Below, in pieces: positions 46,534 through 57,000 of a DNA stretch of 64,000 bases. The translations under genes were made by a program, and so were the position numbers. Each line of letters opens with the position of its first letter. The stretch's first letter is position 1. The notes under the pieces were generated by a model, which saw only the letters and a list, made by a program, of their open reading frames with translations, did not search any database and was not told where the DNA came from. This stretch comes from Vibrio bathopelagicus. Its GTDB lineage: Bacteria; Pseudomonadota; Gammaproteobacteria; Enterobacterales; Vibrionaceae. Where the stretch lies: contig NZ_CP062500.1 in NCBI RefSeq assembly GCF_014879975.1, forward strand, positions 1,302,001 to 1,366,000. Reading direction: 5' to 3'.

Positions 46534-48967
46534 AGCACTACTCGGTCATTATCGACGTTACCCACTTCAGATTATTTTGGTATGGCTTGGTTTAACCCTC
46601 GGCGTATCATTACTGGTTGGTGTTACTGCAATCAATCAGCACGCTAAGCAGAGCTATGCTCACGGCGAAAAGCTGTTTTCGAATCCTCTTCCATATCGTA
46701 TTCGTCCCAAGCACAACGCCAATAAGATCCCTCAAGGTTTTTATATCCAGCTACGCCGTGAAGGCTTTCAACAGTGTTCTCCTTTTGATCACCATCGTAT
46801 CACTGATGAAAATGGCGCAAACTTCATGCTTATTGGCTTGGACCCTGTGTCTATGCTTCAGTTGCATCCGGGCGTTGCGCTAAAAGATCTCACAACATTA
46901 AACCTAATGAAGCCACCTTACCCAATCCTTGTCAGCGATGATCTTGCTGAACATATGGAATGGAATAATGGTGACTATATTCCTCTTCTGGACGGCTCTG
47001 AACTTGGGCCTGTTGTTGTTGATCAAAACAACCTTATTAACGGCACACGACTGATCGCAGATATCTCGCTACTAAGAATGTTGAAACGTAGCGCTGGACT
47101 GTCTGTTATTGCTTGTTCAGATATGCCTCCAGAGAAGTTAGAACGTCTTAAGAATATGTTGCCTAATGGACTGACGATTTCTCGTAGTTCAAAAGCTGAA
47201 TTGGAATCTCTAACCAGTGCTTTCCACTTAAATCTAACGGCGATGGGCATGCTGTCGTTTGTCGTGGGCTTGTTTATCTTCTATCAAGCGATGTCATTGT
47301 CATTTATTCAACGTCAACCATTGGTAGGAATACTAAGGCAGACCGGCGTGTCAGGTTGGCAACTGGCTAAAGCTCTATGTTTAGAGCTCTTAATCTTAGT
47401 GCTAGTGAGCTGGGTGTGCGGCAACATCTTTGGTGTCATGCTTGCCAACCAACTGTTACCTGCCGTGTCTTCAAGTTTAGGCGACCTTTACGATGCCAAT
47501 GTGGGTTTAACCATCAATTGGAATTGGCGCTGGAGCGGTTATAGCTTAATGATGGCATTATTGGGTGCCTTCCTAGCTTGCGCTTGGCCGTTGGTTCGCT
47601 TACTTAAATCGCAACCTATTCGTTTGTCATCACGCTTATCTTTGATGCGCTTTGCGGGTACGGAATTTACTTGGCAGGCATTGATTGGTTGTGGCTTCTT
47701 GGTTGCTGCTGTAGCCGTCTATCAAGCGCCACAAACACAAGAATCTGGCTTTGCCATCATCGCGCTTATGCTCGTGAGTGTGGCTCTGTTTACGCCGTTC
47801 CTGATGTGGAAGCTGTTCAATAGCTTGTCTTATTCATTACGCTGGGTTCGTGCTCGTTGGTTCTTCGCTGATGCAGCATCCAGTATGAGCTACCGTGGCG
47901 TAGCAACCATGGCCTTTATGCTGGCGTTATCAGCGAATATTGGCGTTGAAACTATGGTCGGTAGCTTTAGAGATACCACCGATAAATGGCTAACACAACG
48001 TTTGGCCGCAGACCTTTATATCTATCCGACTAACAACGCGGCTGCTCGCATGAGTAACTGGTTGTCAGAACAGCCTGAAGTTGATTCAGTGTGGTGGCGT
48101 TGGGAAAAAGATGTCTCTTCTGCTAAGGGTAGCATTCAAGTGGTCAGTACTGGACCTTCAGAAGGCGAGCTAGAAGCGCTGACCATCAAACTAGGCATTC
48201 CAAACTATTGGTACCATTTACATCACTCGAAAGGGGTGTTGATCAGTGAATCAATGTCTCTCAAGTTGGGTATTCGTCCCGGCGATTATATTGATCTGCA
48301 AGACAGTCTTGGCTCGGGTTGGCAGGTTGTCGGCGTGTATTATGATTATGGTAATCCATATCATCAGGTCATGATGTCGCATCGCAATTGGCTGTATGGG
48401 TTTGCAGGCCGGGGCAATGTTGGATTAGGCGTTATATTAAAAGACGACGTGAATGCCATTGGTTTACGCAGTCGTTTGGAAAGTGTGTTTAGGCTCGGGT
48501 CTGAACGTATCTTTGATAACAACAATATTCACAGCCAAGCGATGCGGGTCTTCGATAGAACCTTCGCTATTGCTGATACGCTGGGTAACATTACCTTAGT
48601 GATTGCTGTATTTGGTATCTTCTTCGCGACCGTCGCGGGTGAAGTCTCTCGCCAAAGACATATTTCACTTCAACGCTGTTTAGGGGTCTCAGCCAAAGAG
48701 CTGATATTTACCGGAAGCTTACAGTTGTTTGTGTTCGGGCTTATTTCATCTTTGATTGCGGTGCCATTAGGTTTAGCGTTAGCAAGTTTGATCGTTGATA
48801 TCGTTATTAAGCAGTCTTTTGGGTGGTCACTCGAGTTACAAGTGATTCCATGGGATTACTTAGTGACTTTTGCGTGGGCGATGGCAGCATTAATGCTCGC
48901 TGGTGCTTTACCAGTGATGAGAATGATCCGAAATACGCCGATGAAGTCATTGAGGGATGCGCTTTAA
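46514..48967 (+). CDS. FtsX-like ABC permease, fused double unit (AttF/AttG-like)
   Basis: The ATG at 46514 has GGGAGGGC six bases before it and lies inside the end of the ATPase gene. 817 residues with an N-terminal helix, a periplasmic MacB-like domain (about 45-235) and a first FtsX helix bundle (about 255-420). Further helices follow, then a second periplasmic domain (WLTQRLAADLYIYPTN...) and a closing FtsX bundle ending GALPVMRMIRN. Two permease units in one chain correspond to the separate AttF and AttG of the Agrobacterium attEFGH operon. No periplasmic adaptor is present, so export probably stops at the periplasmic face. Confidence 0.85.
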   Translation: MLWPVVKALLGHYRRYPLQIILVWLGLTLGVSLLVGVTAINQHAKQSYAHGEKLFSNPLPYRIRPKHNANKIPQGFYIQLRREGFQQCSPFDHHRITDENGANFMLIGLDPVSMLQLHPGVALKDLTTLNLMKPPYPILVSDDLAEHMEWNNGDYIPLLDGSELGPVVVDQNNLINGTRLIADISLLRMLKRSAGLSVIACSDMPPEKLERLKNMLPNGLTISRSSKAELESLTSAFHLNLTAMGMLSFVVGLFIFYQAMSLSFIQRQPLVGILRQTGVSGWQLAKALCLELLILVLVSWVCGNIFGVMLANQLLPAVSSSLGDLYDANVGLTINWNWRWSGYSLMMALLGAFLACAWPLVRLLKSQPIRLSSRLSLMRFAGTEFTWQALIGCGFLVAAVAVYQAPQTQESGFAIIALMLVSVALFTPFLMWKLFNSLSYSLRWVRARWFFADAASSMSYRGVATMAFMLALSANIGVETMVGSFRDTTDKWLTQRLAADLYIYPTNNAAARMSNWLSEQPEVDSVWWRWEKDVSSAKGSIQVVSTGPSEGELEALTIKLGIPNYWYHLHHSKGVLISESMSLKLGIRPGDYIDLQDSLGSGWQVVGVYYDYGNPYHQVMMSHRNWLYGFAGRGNVGLGVILKDDVNAIGLRSRLESVFRLGSERIFDNNNIHSQAMRVFDRTFAIADTLGNITLVIAVFGIFFATVAGEVSRQRHISLQRCLGVSAKELIFTGSLQLFVFGLISSLIAVPLGLALASLIVDIVIKQSFGWSLELQVIPWDYLVTFAWAMAALMLAGALPVMRMIRNTPMKSLRDAL

Positions 48968-48969
48968 TT

Positions 48970-50106
48970 ATGTTTCAACGCAATGGCTCAAAAAAACTAA
49001 GACATCGTTTTGTCTCTTCTATTCTACTAATCAGCTTCTTCGGCGCACTCTTAGGCGTGTGGGCTTATTATTCCTATTTTGTTGACGTAGGTGATAAGGG
49101 CATTAACGAGGTTAATTCTGTATTAGTGAGTGAGCACTTTAATGTGTTCGAGCCTGTATTACCTGACAGAAGCGTTTCTCTACCACGTGATTTCCAGTTC
49201 CACCCTGAATTTCAACATGAATGGTGGCATTACTTCGCTTCTTTAAAAGGGAGTGATGGAAAGAAGTATTCGGTGCAGTGGAGCTTTTTCCGTATCGCCA
49301 CGGATGAACGTGAAACGCGAGGGTGGCAAAGCCCACAAATCTATATTTCAAATGTCGTCATTTCTTCTGACTCTAAAGTGTGGAAAGAGCAGCGTTTAGC
49401 GCGTGGCGGTATTGGTCAGGCGGGAATGACGAACAGCCCCTTTAGAATCTGGATTGATAACTGGAATTGGCGAGCGTTAGGTAACACGCCGTTTCCGGGA
49501 CGACTTCAAGTGAATACGGATACGTTTGGCCTTGAGTTAGATACGGTTGCGAAAGGGCCTTATGTGCTCAATGGCGACAATGGCTATCAGAAAAAACACG
49601 ATTTATTGCCTGTTGCTTCTTACAATTTCAGTGCTCCTTTCTTATCTTTGACTGGTACATTGCAACTCGATGGCGTTGCTAAGGAAGTTGAAGGAACAGC
49701 ATGGGTTCAGAAAGAGTGGGGAAGTGGCTTAGTTGGTGTGGGTCAACAAGGGTGGGATTGGTTTGTCTTTAACTTAGATGACGGCACAGCATTAAGCGTT
49801 AATCGTTACCGCCATAATCAACAGATGCCTTATGTGTTTGGAACTCTCGCGACTCGTTCCGGCAAGGTTTTTCAGCTGACTGAATCCGACATATCTATCA
49901 AGCCTTTGCAGAATACAACGTTGCTTAATGGGCGAAGAATGCCTCTTCAGTGGATAATTAACGTCCCTGGGCACGATATCAACCTCACTACCCGCATCAA
50001 ACGCCGAGATATGTGGCTTCCATTTGTGATTCCATACTGGGAAGGGCCGATAATGGCAAGTGGCAGTCATGAAGCGACAGGCTTCATGCAACTCACCGGT
50101 TACTAG
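48970..50106 (+). CDS. AttH/CrtC-like lipocalin-type protein
   Basis: The ATG at 48970 starts two bases after the permease stop. 378 residues with an N-terminal helix (about 15-35), followed by the paired lipocalin-like beta domains of the AttH/carotenoid 1,2-hydratase family. Landmarks are HPEFQHEWWHYFASLKG, YSVQWSFFRI, VQKEWGSG, and the C-terminal FVIPYWEGPIMASGSH. No carotenoid genes are near, so the AttH role is more likely: an envelope protein that handles a lipid-like molecule moved by the ABC pair. Substrate unknown. Confidence 0.85.
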   Translation: MFQRNGSKKLRHRFVSSILLISFFGALLGVWAYYSYFVDVGDKGINEVNSVLVSEHFNVFEPVLPDRSVSLPRDFQFHPEFQHEWWHYFASLKGSDGKKYSVQWSFFRIATDERETRGWQSPQIYISNVVISSDSKVWKEQRLARGGIGQAGMTNSPFRIWIDNWNWRALGNTPFPGRLQVNTDTFGLELDTVAKGPYVLNGDNGYQKKHDLLPVASYNFSAPFLSLTGTLQLDGVAKEVEGTAWVQKEWGSGLVGVGQQGWDWFVFNLDDGTALSVNRYRHNQQMPYVFGTLATRSGKVFQLTESDISIKPLQNTTLLNGRRMPLQWIINVPGHDINLTTRIKRRDMWLPFVIPYWEGPIMASGSHEATGFMQLTGY

Positions 50107-50114
50107 ATACACCT

Positions 50115-50140
50115 AAGGCTATCATTTGATAGCCTTTTTT
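50115..50140 (+). terminator. Intrinsic terminator of the AttEFGH-like operon
   Basis: AAGGCTAT pairs with ATAGCCTT around CATTTG, followed by TTTTT, 9 bp after the last stop. Confidence 0.8.
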
Positions 50141-50330
50141 ATATCCGTAGCACCCTCCATACTTGAATTAAATCTGCATACAGCTTTAGGGTTCTCATCT
50201 ATACTTATTTTATAATACGTAAAAACATTATGGAATATACGACGTATTGTTTAGTATTTGTAGGAAAAACCGAAGTTAAACATCCAAAGAAGTGATTATC
50301 TATCGATTGGGCTTGTCTATACACTCGTGG

Positions 50331-50360
50331 TTATTCTTTGTTATTCTTTGTTATTCGTTT
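50331..50360 (+). repeat. Tandem decamer repeat in the nhaA leader
   Basis: TTATTCTTTG occurs twice and is followed by TTATTCGTTT, 30-60 bp before the nhaA start, within the expected promoter or leader. Confidence 0.6.
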
Positions 50361-50389
50361 ATTTAAATAATAAATATAAGGGCGAAATC

Positions 50390-51553
50390 ATGACCGACGT
50401 CATCCGTGACTTCTTTAAAATGGAATCTGCTGGCGGCATCATACTAGTCATCGCTGCGGCGATCGCAATGTTTGTAGCAAACTCACCACTGAACGAAATG
50501 TATCAAGGCGTTCTACACAGCTACGTTCTTGGTATGTCTGTATCTCATTGGATTAATGATGGCTTCATGGCTGTCTTCTTCCTTCTAATCGGCTTAGAAG
50601 TTAAGCGTGAACTTTTAGAAGGCGCATTAAAATCTAAAGAGACAGCAATCTTCCCAGCTATCGCAGCTGTGGGCGGTATGCTAGCTCCTGCACTTATTTA
50701 CGTGCTATTCAACTCTGGTAACCCAGAAGCATTACAAGGCTGGGCTATTCCAGCAGCAACAGATATCGCATTCGCATTGGGTATTATGGCGCTACTTGGT
50801 AATCGTGTACCAGTTAGCTTGAAAGTGTTCCTACTGGCTCTAGCAATTATCGATGACCTTGGTGTTGTTGTTATCATCGCATTGTTCTACTCAGGTGATC
50901 TTTCAACGCTTGCTCTAACGGTTGGCTTTATCGCAACAGGTGTCCTGTTTATGATGAATGCTAAACATATGACTAAGCTGAGTGTTTATTTGATCGTCGG
51001 TGCAATTCTGTGGTTCGCAGTATTGAAATCTGGTGTTCACGCAACATTGGCTGGTGTAGTGATTGGTTTTGCTATTCCACTTAAGGGTAACAAAGGGGAG
51101 CGTTCTCCTCTCAAACACCTAGAGCATGCATTACACCCGTACGTTGCTTTTGCTATCCTGCCAATCTTTGCATTTGCAAACGCAGGTATATCATTGGAAG
51201 GTATTTCTCTATCAAGTCTAACCGGAATGCTACCTTTGGGTATCGCGATGGGTCTACTGGTTGGTAAGCCACTGGGTATATTCTTATTCAGCTGGGGCGC
51301 AGTGAAAATGGGTATAGCTAAGCTTCCTGAAGGCGTGAACTTCATGAACATCTTCGCAGTCTCTGTGTTGTGTGGTATCGGCTTTACAATGTCTATCTTT
51401 ATCTCTTCACTGGCATTTGGTCCAACGAACGCAGAATTCGATACGTTCGCTCGACTAGGTATCTTGATGGGCTCTACGACAGCAGCAATACTGGGTTACT
51501 TCCTATTAAGTATTTCTTTACCGAAGAGTAAGCAGCAAGAAGTGAAACTGTAA
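50390..51553 (+). CDS. nhaA: Na+/H+ antiporter NhaA
   Basis: The ATG at 50390 with AAGGGCG upstream begins [20 protein letters not shown], the usual start; an upstream in-frame start is ignored. 387 residues and 12 helices. The functional core is visible: [11 protein letters not shown] (Asp133 equivalent) and [18 protein letters not shown] (the Asp163-Asp164 pair that binds sodium and protons). [17 protein letters not shown] and [15 protein letters not shown] are also typical. It expels sodium at alkaline pH, fitting a marine host. Confidence 0.97.
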   Translation: MTDVIRDFFKMESAGGIILVIAAAIAMFVANSPLNEMYQGVLHSYVLGMSVSHWINDGFMAVFFLLIGLEVKRELLEGALKSKETAIFPAIAAVGGMLAPALIYVLFNSGNPEALQGWAIPAATDIAFALGIMALLGNRVPVSLKVFLLALAIIDDLGVVVIIALFYSGDLSTLALTVGFIATGVLFMMNAKHMTKLSVYLIVGAILWFAVLKSGVHATLAGVVIGFAIPLKGNKGERSPLKHLEHALHPYVAFAILPIFAFANAGISLEGISLSSLTGMLPLGIAMGLLVGKPLGIFLFSWGAVKMGIAKLPEGVNFMNIFAVSVLCGIGFTMSIFISSLAFGPTNAEFDTFARLGILMGSTTAAILGYFLLSISLPKSKQQEVKL

Positions 51554-51610
51554 TCAGTAACGGGCTCGCTTAAATAAAGCCAGCCCATCTAATGAACAAC
51601 AAGAATTGAT

Positions 51611-51638
51611 CACATGAGTTACTACTGAGACTCATGTG
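51611..51638. terminator. First hairpin after nhaA
   Basis: CACATGAGT and ACTCATGTG form a perfect 9-bp stem with a 10-base loop. No T-run follows, so it may protect the 3' end. Confidence 0.4.
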
Positions 51639-51652
51639 ATGACAAAGAACAA

Positions 51653-51686
51653 AAAGCCGTGATGGGTAACCCTATCACGGCTTTAT
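51653..51686. terminator. Intrinsic terminator between nhaA and the ompA-like gene
   Basis: AAAGCCGTGAT pairs with ATCACGGCTTT, with an inner GGG/CCC and one bulged T. A-run before and T-rich after, so it can serve both convergent genes. Confidence 0.7.
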
Positions 51687-51804
51687 TGATCTTGCGTTCT
51701 TACACCAAATCTTATCAGTATTCTTTGAGAATTGTTCTGGTAGTCAGCTATCTCCTACCTCCGTCCAACGTTTACGTTATAAGAACTACCGTGACAATGT
51801 CACG

Positions 51805-52416
51805 CTATTTCTCTAGTGTAGTAAAGATCGTCCATTCCTCGACGATTTGTTCGCTTAGACCGACTACAGTTGCCGTTACTTTACGGTTTAACGCATGTGA
51901 AGTAGGGTCATCACCATCACTTTCTAAACGTTCTTCACCATAGCCGACAATTCTAACTCGGCTTGGCGCTATGCCGTTTGAGAGCAGCTCGTCTTGAACA
52001 TTGTTCGCTCGTTTTTTTGATAGGTCTAAGTTGTATTCGTTGGACCCCACCTTACTCGCGTAACCTTGAATTTCAATCGATGCACTTTTGTAAGTTTCCA
52101 AGAACTCAGCCATGGTGCTGATTTGATCCGAGAATATTGGGTTAACTTCGTACGAGTCATGAGCAAACAGAATTTTTAGCTGTCTGACTTCTTCTGCTCG
52201 AATGGTTTCCCCACATCCGTCATTGTCGACTTGTGAGGCTTCTGGTGTGCCAGGGCAAATGTCACGCGCGTTTACGACGCCATCTCTATCATCATCCTGA
52301 AGGTCAGAAATCTGCTCAGCCTCAGGCAAGTCGATGTAAGGCTCTTCTTGTTGACTAGTGCATGCGCACAACGTGAACGTTAATGTGGATAGTAATAAGT
52401 ACGTTATTTTCATCAT
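51805..52416 (-). CDS. OmpA-family lipoprotein of a type I secretion locus
   Basis: The ATG at 52416 overlaps the tolC stop (TAATG), so the genes are coupled; the earlier ATG at 52440 is not needed. The signal sequence ends in LCAC, an acceptable lipobox (Cys19). A calcium-binding TSP3-like segment (DLQDDDRDGVVNARDICPGT) precedes an OmpA_C domain with QISTMAEFLETYKS, EIQGYASKVGSNEYNLDLSKKRANNV and VGYGEERLE. It anchors to peptidoglycan. Such OmpA genes regularly follow tolC beside giant RTX/LapA adhesins. Confidence 0.88.
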   Translation of the reverse strand: MMKITYLLLSTLTFTLCACTSQQEEPYIDLPEAEQISDLQDDDRDGVVNARDICPGTPEASQVDNDGCGETIRAEEVRQLKILFAHDSYEVNPIFSDQISTMAEFLETYKSASIEIQGYASKVGSNEYNLDLSKKRANNVQDELLSNGIAPSRVRIVGYGEERLESDGDDPTSHALNRKVTATVVGLSEQIVEEWTIFTTLEK

Positions 52417-53726
52417 TAATACTCCACGGCCGTTGTCCACTCTTCTGGTATGTCGACCAGTAGAGCGTTCAATAAAGAACCGGTTGCGTTCATTACACGG
52501 TACTTAGCGTACTGCTCAGAGTAATGCGCATCTAGATAATCTTTACGAGCTTCAAATAGTTCGTTCTCAGTGTTGAGTAAGTCAAGCAGAGTACGTTTAC
52601 CTATTCGGTATTGTTTTTCATATGCGATAACGGTTTCTGAGGCGGAATCAACATGATCGGATAGAAAGTTCTTTTGTTGCAGTGTTAAATCTAAGGCACT
52701 CCATGAAAGACGAAGGCCTTCTTCAACTTGGCGGTAAGCTCGATCTCTCAGATCTTTTGCTTTATTCAATTGGTAAGCAGCTGCTTCGGAATTAGCGCTG
52801 TCTGTTCCGCCGTTGTACAAGTTATATCGCATTCTTAGCATTGCGAGTGTTTCTTGGCTTGAGCCTTCATCGCCTCCCGCATCGTCACGCCATGACTGAG
52901 ATGCTTCAATAGAGAATGTAGGGTAGTTCACGCCCTTCGATTGTTTGTATTGAAAATGCGCTGCATCGACATCAGCCGCTGCGATTTTTATCACTGGGTG
53001 TTTGTCCAAGGCATCAACAATGGCGTCCGTTAGCGACAAAGGAATCCTCGAAATATCGGCTCTTGGGTAAATTAGGCCTAGTGGTTCTTGACCAACCACT
53101 CGTCTAAATTGTGTGTGTGTATCTATCAAATTATTCTGTGCGGCCAATAAGTTACCATGAGCTTTTGCAATCCTAGCTTCTACTTGTGATACATCCGCTG
53201 TCGAACCTATACCGGAATTAGCTCGTTTCTTAATGTCTTTATAGATTTTCTTGTGTATTGATAGGTTACTTTCTGACAGTGCCAGCACTTCAGTGGCTTT
53301 CACTGCGTCTAGATAAATTTGTGTCACCTCCAGAGCTTTGTCTTCGGCATCAGCTATCAATTGCAAGCGAACCGACTCAGCTTCTGCGGCTGTACGATCA
53401 ATATCGTACAGAGTCGCGGAACCATCCCACAGCAATTGAGTGAGGGAAATCGTCGCTTCCTTTCTTGTTAAATCGGTATCTGGACTACCATTACTTTCTG
53501 CTGGGTTTATACCTTCGTAACCAATACCAGCATCTAAGTCGATACTGGGCTTGTATGCGCCTCCAGAGGCATCATTACGTTTTTTCACGCTCACATATTC
53601 GTTAAAGATGCTTTTTATCTCTGGATTCGTTGCCAAGGTAATAGCAACAGACTGTTCCAGAGTCTGAGCGGCGAGTGGTGTTGCAGCAACTAAGCAGCAT
53701 AAGATGGATAATTTAAACAATTTCAA
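52416..53726 (-). CDS. TolC-family outer-membrane channel of type I secretion (LapE/AggA-like)
   Basis: 436 residues with a signal peptide ending ATPLAA-QT. The two TolC repeats of outer-membrane strands and long periplasmic helices are visible by their conserved ends (SITLATNPEIKS-type start, YRIGKRTLLDLLNTENELFEARKDY, then YRVMNATGSLL). It would form the trimeric exit duct for the divergent LapA-like adhesin. The inner-membrane ABC exporter and adaptor are not in this window. Confidence 0.9.
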   Translation of the reverse strand: MKLFKLSILCCLVAATPLAAQTLEQSVAITLATNPEIKSIFNEYVSVKKRNDASGGAYKPSIDLDAGIGYEGINPAESNGSPDTDLTRKEATISLTQLLWDGSATLYDIDRTAAEAESVRLQLIADAEDKALEVTQIYLDAVKATEVLALSESNLSIHKKIYKDIKKRANSGIGSTADVSQVEARIAKAHGNLLAAQNNLIDTHTQFRRVVGQEPLGLIYPRADISRIPLSLTDAIVDALDKHPVIKIAAADVDAAHFQYKQSKGVNYPTFSIEASQSWRDDAGGDEGSSQETLAMLRMRYNLYNGGTDSANSEAAAYQLNKAKDLRDRAYRQVEEGLRLSWSALDLTLQQKNFLSDHVDSASETVIAYEKQYRIGKRTLLDLLNTENELFEARKDYLDAHYSEQYAKYRVMNATGSLLNALLVDIPEEWTTAVEY

Positions 53727-54021
53727 AGTAGCTCTCCTTCTACTTTCAATGTCTCATCCGTTTCCCAACCTACGTTTATCGCTGAATTGAGAGAAGGGTA
53801 TTAAACGAAGCTTAGGACATTTGCAAAAAAATGCGAAGTTTGTAGGTTTTTTTTTGAATGTAAGTCGCTATTGCTATTGACTAATTTAAAAAATGCCATA
53901 TTTACATGCTTTTAATGAGTTGATTATCAATAGTGCCACTACTAAATTTATTGTAGGAAATAGCCACAGCGCAGAGTGGGATTGGATCCGCGTTTGGTGT
54001 GTTCTGGGTAGAAGTGGGAAT
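53727..54021. other. Divergent regulatory gap between tolC-ompA and the adhesin
   Basis: About 295 bp, AT-rich, with a run of nine T near 53850 and TTGCTATTGACTAA near 53869. It must contain both promoters, but no consensus pair or known operator was identified with confidence. Confidence 0.35.
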
Positions 54022-57000
54022 ATGGATATGGGAAATATCAACCTAAATATACTAGGCCTTGCTAGCGGGAGTGTAGTGCTCGATGCTCAAGGCCAAGTTA
54101 GACGTTTGTCTCCGGGCGAACAACCAGCTGCTAGCGACGTGATTATCAGTTTTGATACTAGTGAAGACAGTGTGCCAAGTGTTTCTGCACGGTTTGTAGA
54201 TAACCTGGGTCAACAAAATGTTCTAGATACTGATGATGCAATCGCTCAAGTTCAGCGTGCTATTGAAGAAGGGTTTGATCCAACGGAACTAGGAGAGGAG
54301 TTCGATACTGCAGCTGGTGAGCAAGGCTCAAGTTTAACCAACAGCGGTAGAATTGAGCGTACTGGAGCTGAAACTCAAGCTGCCACGAACTTTGAAACTG
54401 ACGGATTTGAGTCTCAAGGACTATCGGAGACTCAAAGTATTGCTCTTTTTGACATCATCGCTTTTGCGCTTATTTCAGGTGAAACCAACGTTATCGAGTT
54501 TGAGCAGGATGAGCCTATTGAAACTGGGGGTACCCTAACAATAGAGGAGCCGGATGTCGTCTTTATTGCTAAAGACGTGGAAGGGGATAATGGGTTAGGT
54601 ACCTTTGTTGTAAACGAAGATGGTACTTGGACCTTCGTGGCCAACAGCCCTTATGATGAGCTTGCGGATGGCGAGCAAATTCAAGACACGACGACAGTAC
54701 AAACCTCCGATGGAGGTGAACAAGTTATCACAGTAACGATAATTGGTACTGATGATGCGGCTGTAGCCACTGATGACACAGGCAGTGTGACTGAGGACAT
54801 TGATGTAGATGAAATCACCAATCAATTAGTGACATCTGGTCAGATCGTGATTACAGATGTAGACAGCGACACTCCTACCTTTTCTGCTGATGGTGAGTTT
54901 AACCTCGTAGGTTCAACAAACGAATCACAGCTAGGCGTATTGAGCATCGACCCTGATGGTGCTTGGACTTACGTCGTTAACAACGATGATGTTCAGTACT
55001 TAGACGACGATGAATTCGTTACTGAGGTTTATACGGTGACGGCAGATGACGGCACAACAAGCGAAGTGACCATTACCATTAACGGTGCCGATGACCCATC
55101 TGACATAACCGTTGGCGAAGGTGATTCAGATACGGGTGAAGTGACTGAGGATGTCGATGTTGACCAAGAGAGCAACAACTTAACGACGTCAGGTACTTTA
55201 ACCATTACCGATGTCGACGACAATGATGTTGCAGCTTTCGAACCGGACGGCACGTTTAATCCAGAAGGTTCTACCAATGATACCGCGTTGGGTGTGTTGA
55301 CCATAACAGACGATGGTTCTTGGACTTACGTTGTTAACAATGATGATGTTCAGTATTTAGATGACGATGAGTTTGTCACTGAGGTGTATACCGTTACTGC
55401 GATTGACGGAACCACAAGTGAAGTGACCATCACCATTAACGGTGCCGATGATCCATCCGAAATTACCGTCGGAGAGGGTGACTCTGACATGGGTGAGGTG
55501 ACGGAAGATGTGGATGTCGATCCGGAAAGCAATGACTTGATGACATCGGGGACACTGACGATCACCGATGTTGACGCCAATGATGTTGCTGCTTTTGAAC
55601 CCAACGGAACGTTTAATCCAGATGGCTCAACCAATGATACCGCGTTAGGTATGTTGACCATAACCGATGATGGCGAATGGACGTACGTTGTCGATAACGA
55701 TGATGTGCAATATCTCGATGACGATGAGTTTGTCACCGAGGTGTATACAGTCAATGCGATTGATGGAACCACAAGTGAAGTGACCATCACCATCAACGGT
55801 GCCGATGATCCGTCTGAGATTACCGTTGGAGAGGGTGACTCAGACATGGGTGAGGTGACGGAAGATGTCGATGTTGATCCTGAAAGCAATGACTTGATGA
55901 CATCAGGAACGTTGACGATCACTGATGTTGACGCCAGTGATGTTGCGGCTTTTGAACCCAACGGAACGTTTAATCCAGAAGGCTCGACCAATGAAACCGC
56001 TTTGGGCATGTTGACTGTTACCGATGATGGCGAATGGACGTACGCTGTCGACAATGACGATGTGCAATATCTTGATGACGATGAATTTGTTACTGAGGTA
56101 TATACCGTTACTGCTATTGACGGAACCACAAGTGAAGTGACGATCACTATTAACGGAGCTGATGATCCATCTGAGATCACCGTTGGTGAAGGTGACTCAG
56201 ACGTGGGAGAGGTAACGGAAGATGTCGATGTTGATCCTGATACCAACGAACTTTCAGCATCAGGCACTTTAACGATTACTGATGTCGACACGAGTGACAT
56301 GCCCGCCTTTAAACCTAATGGTGTGTTTACCCCTATTGGGTCTACTTATGCACTTGCATTGGGGGTGCTAACTATTACCCCTGAAGGGGCGTGGAGTTAT
56401 GTCGTTGATAACGATGCGGTTCAATACTTGAATGATGATGACACGGTTATTGAAAGATATGTGGTAACCGCAATTGATGGTGTTGAGCATGTTGTTGAGA
56501 TCACAATCAATGGTGTCAACGATGCACCGGAAGCGACCAGCTTTACGGTCATCAATGATGAGGATGCGATTATACCAATTCTCTTCGATTCTGAAGATGG
56601 CGGCATGCCTGACTACATCTCAGATCTAGAGGACGACCATGACGATATTCCACTTAACATCCGGATTGAGAGTTTGCCAACCAGCGGCAGTCTTTTGTAT
56701 AAAGATGAAAATGGCATTACGAGAGAAATAGTTCAGTCTGATGTCGATAACGGTGTGTTGTTTGTTCCAAACAATATCAGTTTCGTTGCCGGGCCTGGAG
56801 AAATGTTTGAAATGGGCTTTAGTGGTGATCCAGAAGATATGCCTGACCTCGTTGATGGTTTCTATAACTGGGGTGTTGCAGTATCACCAACCGAAAGGCT
56901 GATCACCCTAGCTAATGGTAATACCATAACTATCTCTGTCGAAGACAATAACGACAAGCCGCTGCAACAGTATCAAGGCGAACAACCTCATGTGGGCTAT

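Noticed and set aside
53893..54021. Longer start of the LapA-like adhesin
   Set aside because: The added 43 residues are not part of the conserved retention module, and the ATG at 54022 gives the usual start.
55350..56300. A 316-residue open frame on the reverse strand inside the adhesin
   Set aside because: It is a low-complexity Ser/Thr/Val shadow of the VCBS repeats, with no ribosome-binding site and no domain.
54781..56540. Regular repeats that could suggest a CRISPR array
   Set aside because: The 357-bp units are coding VCBS domains in frame, without spacers or cas genes.
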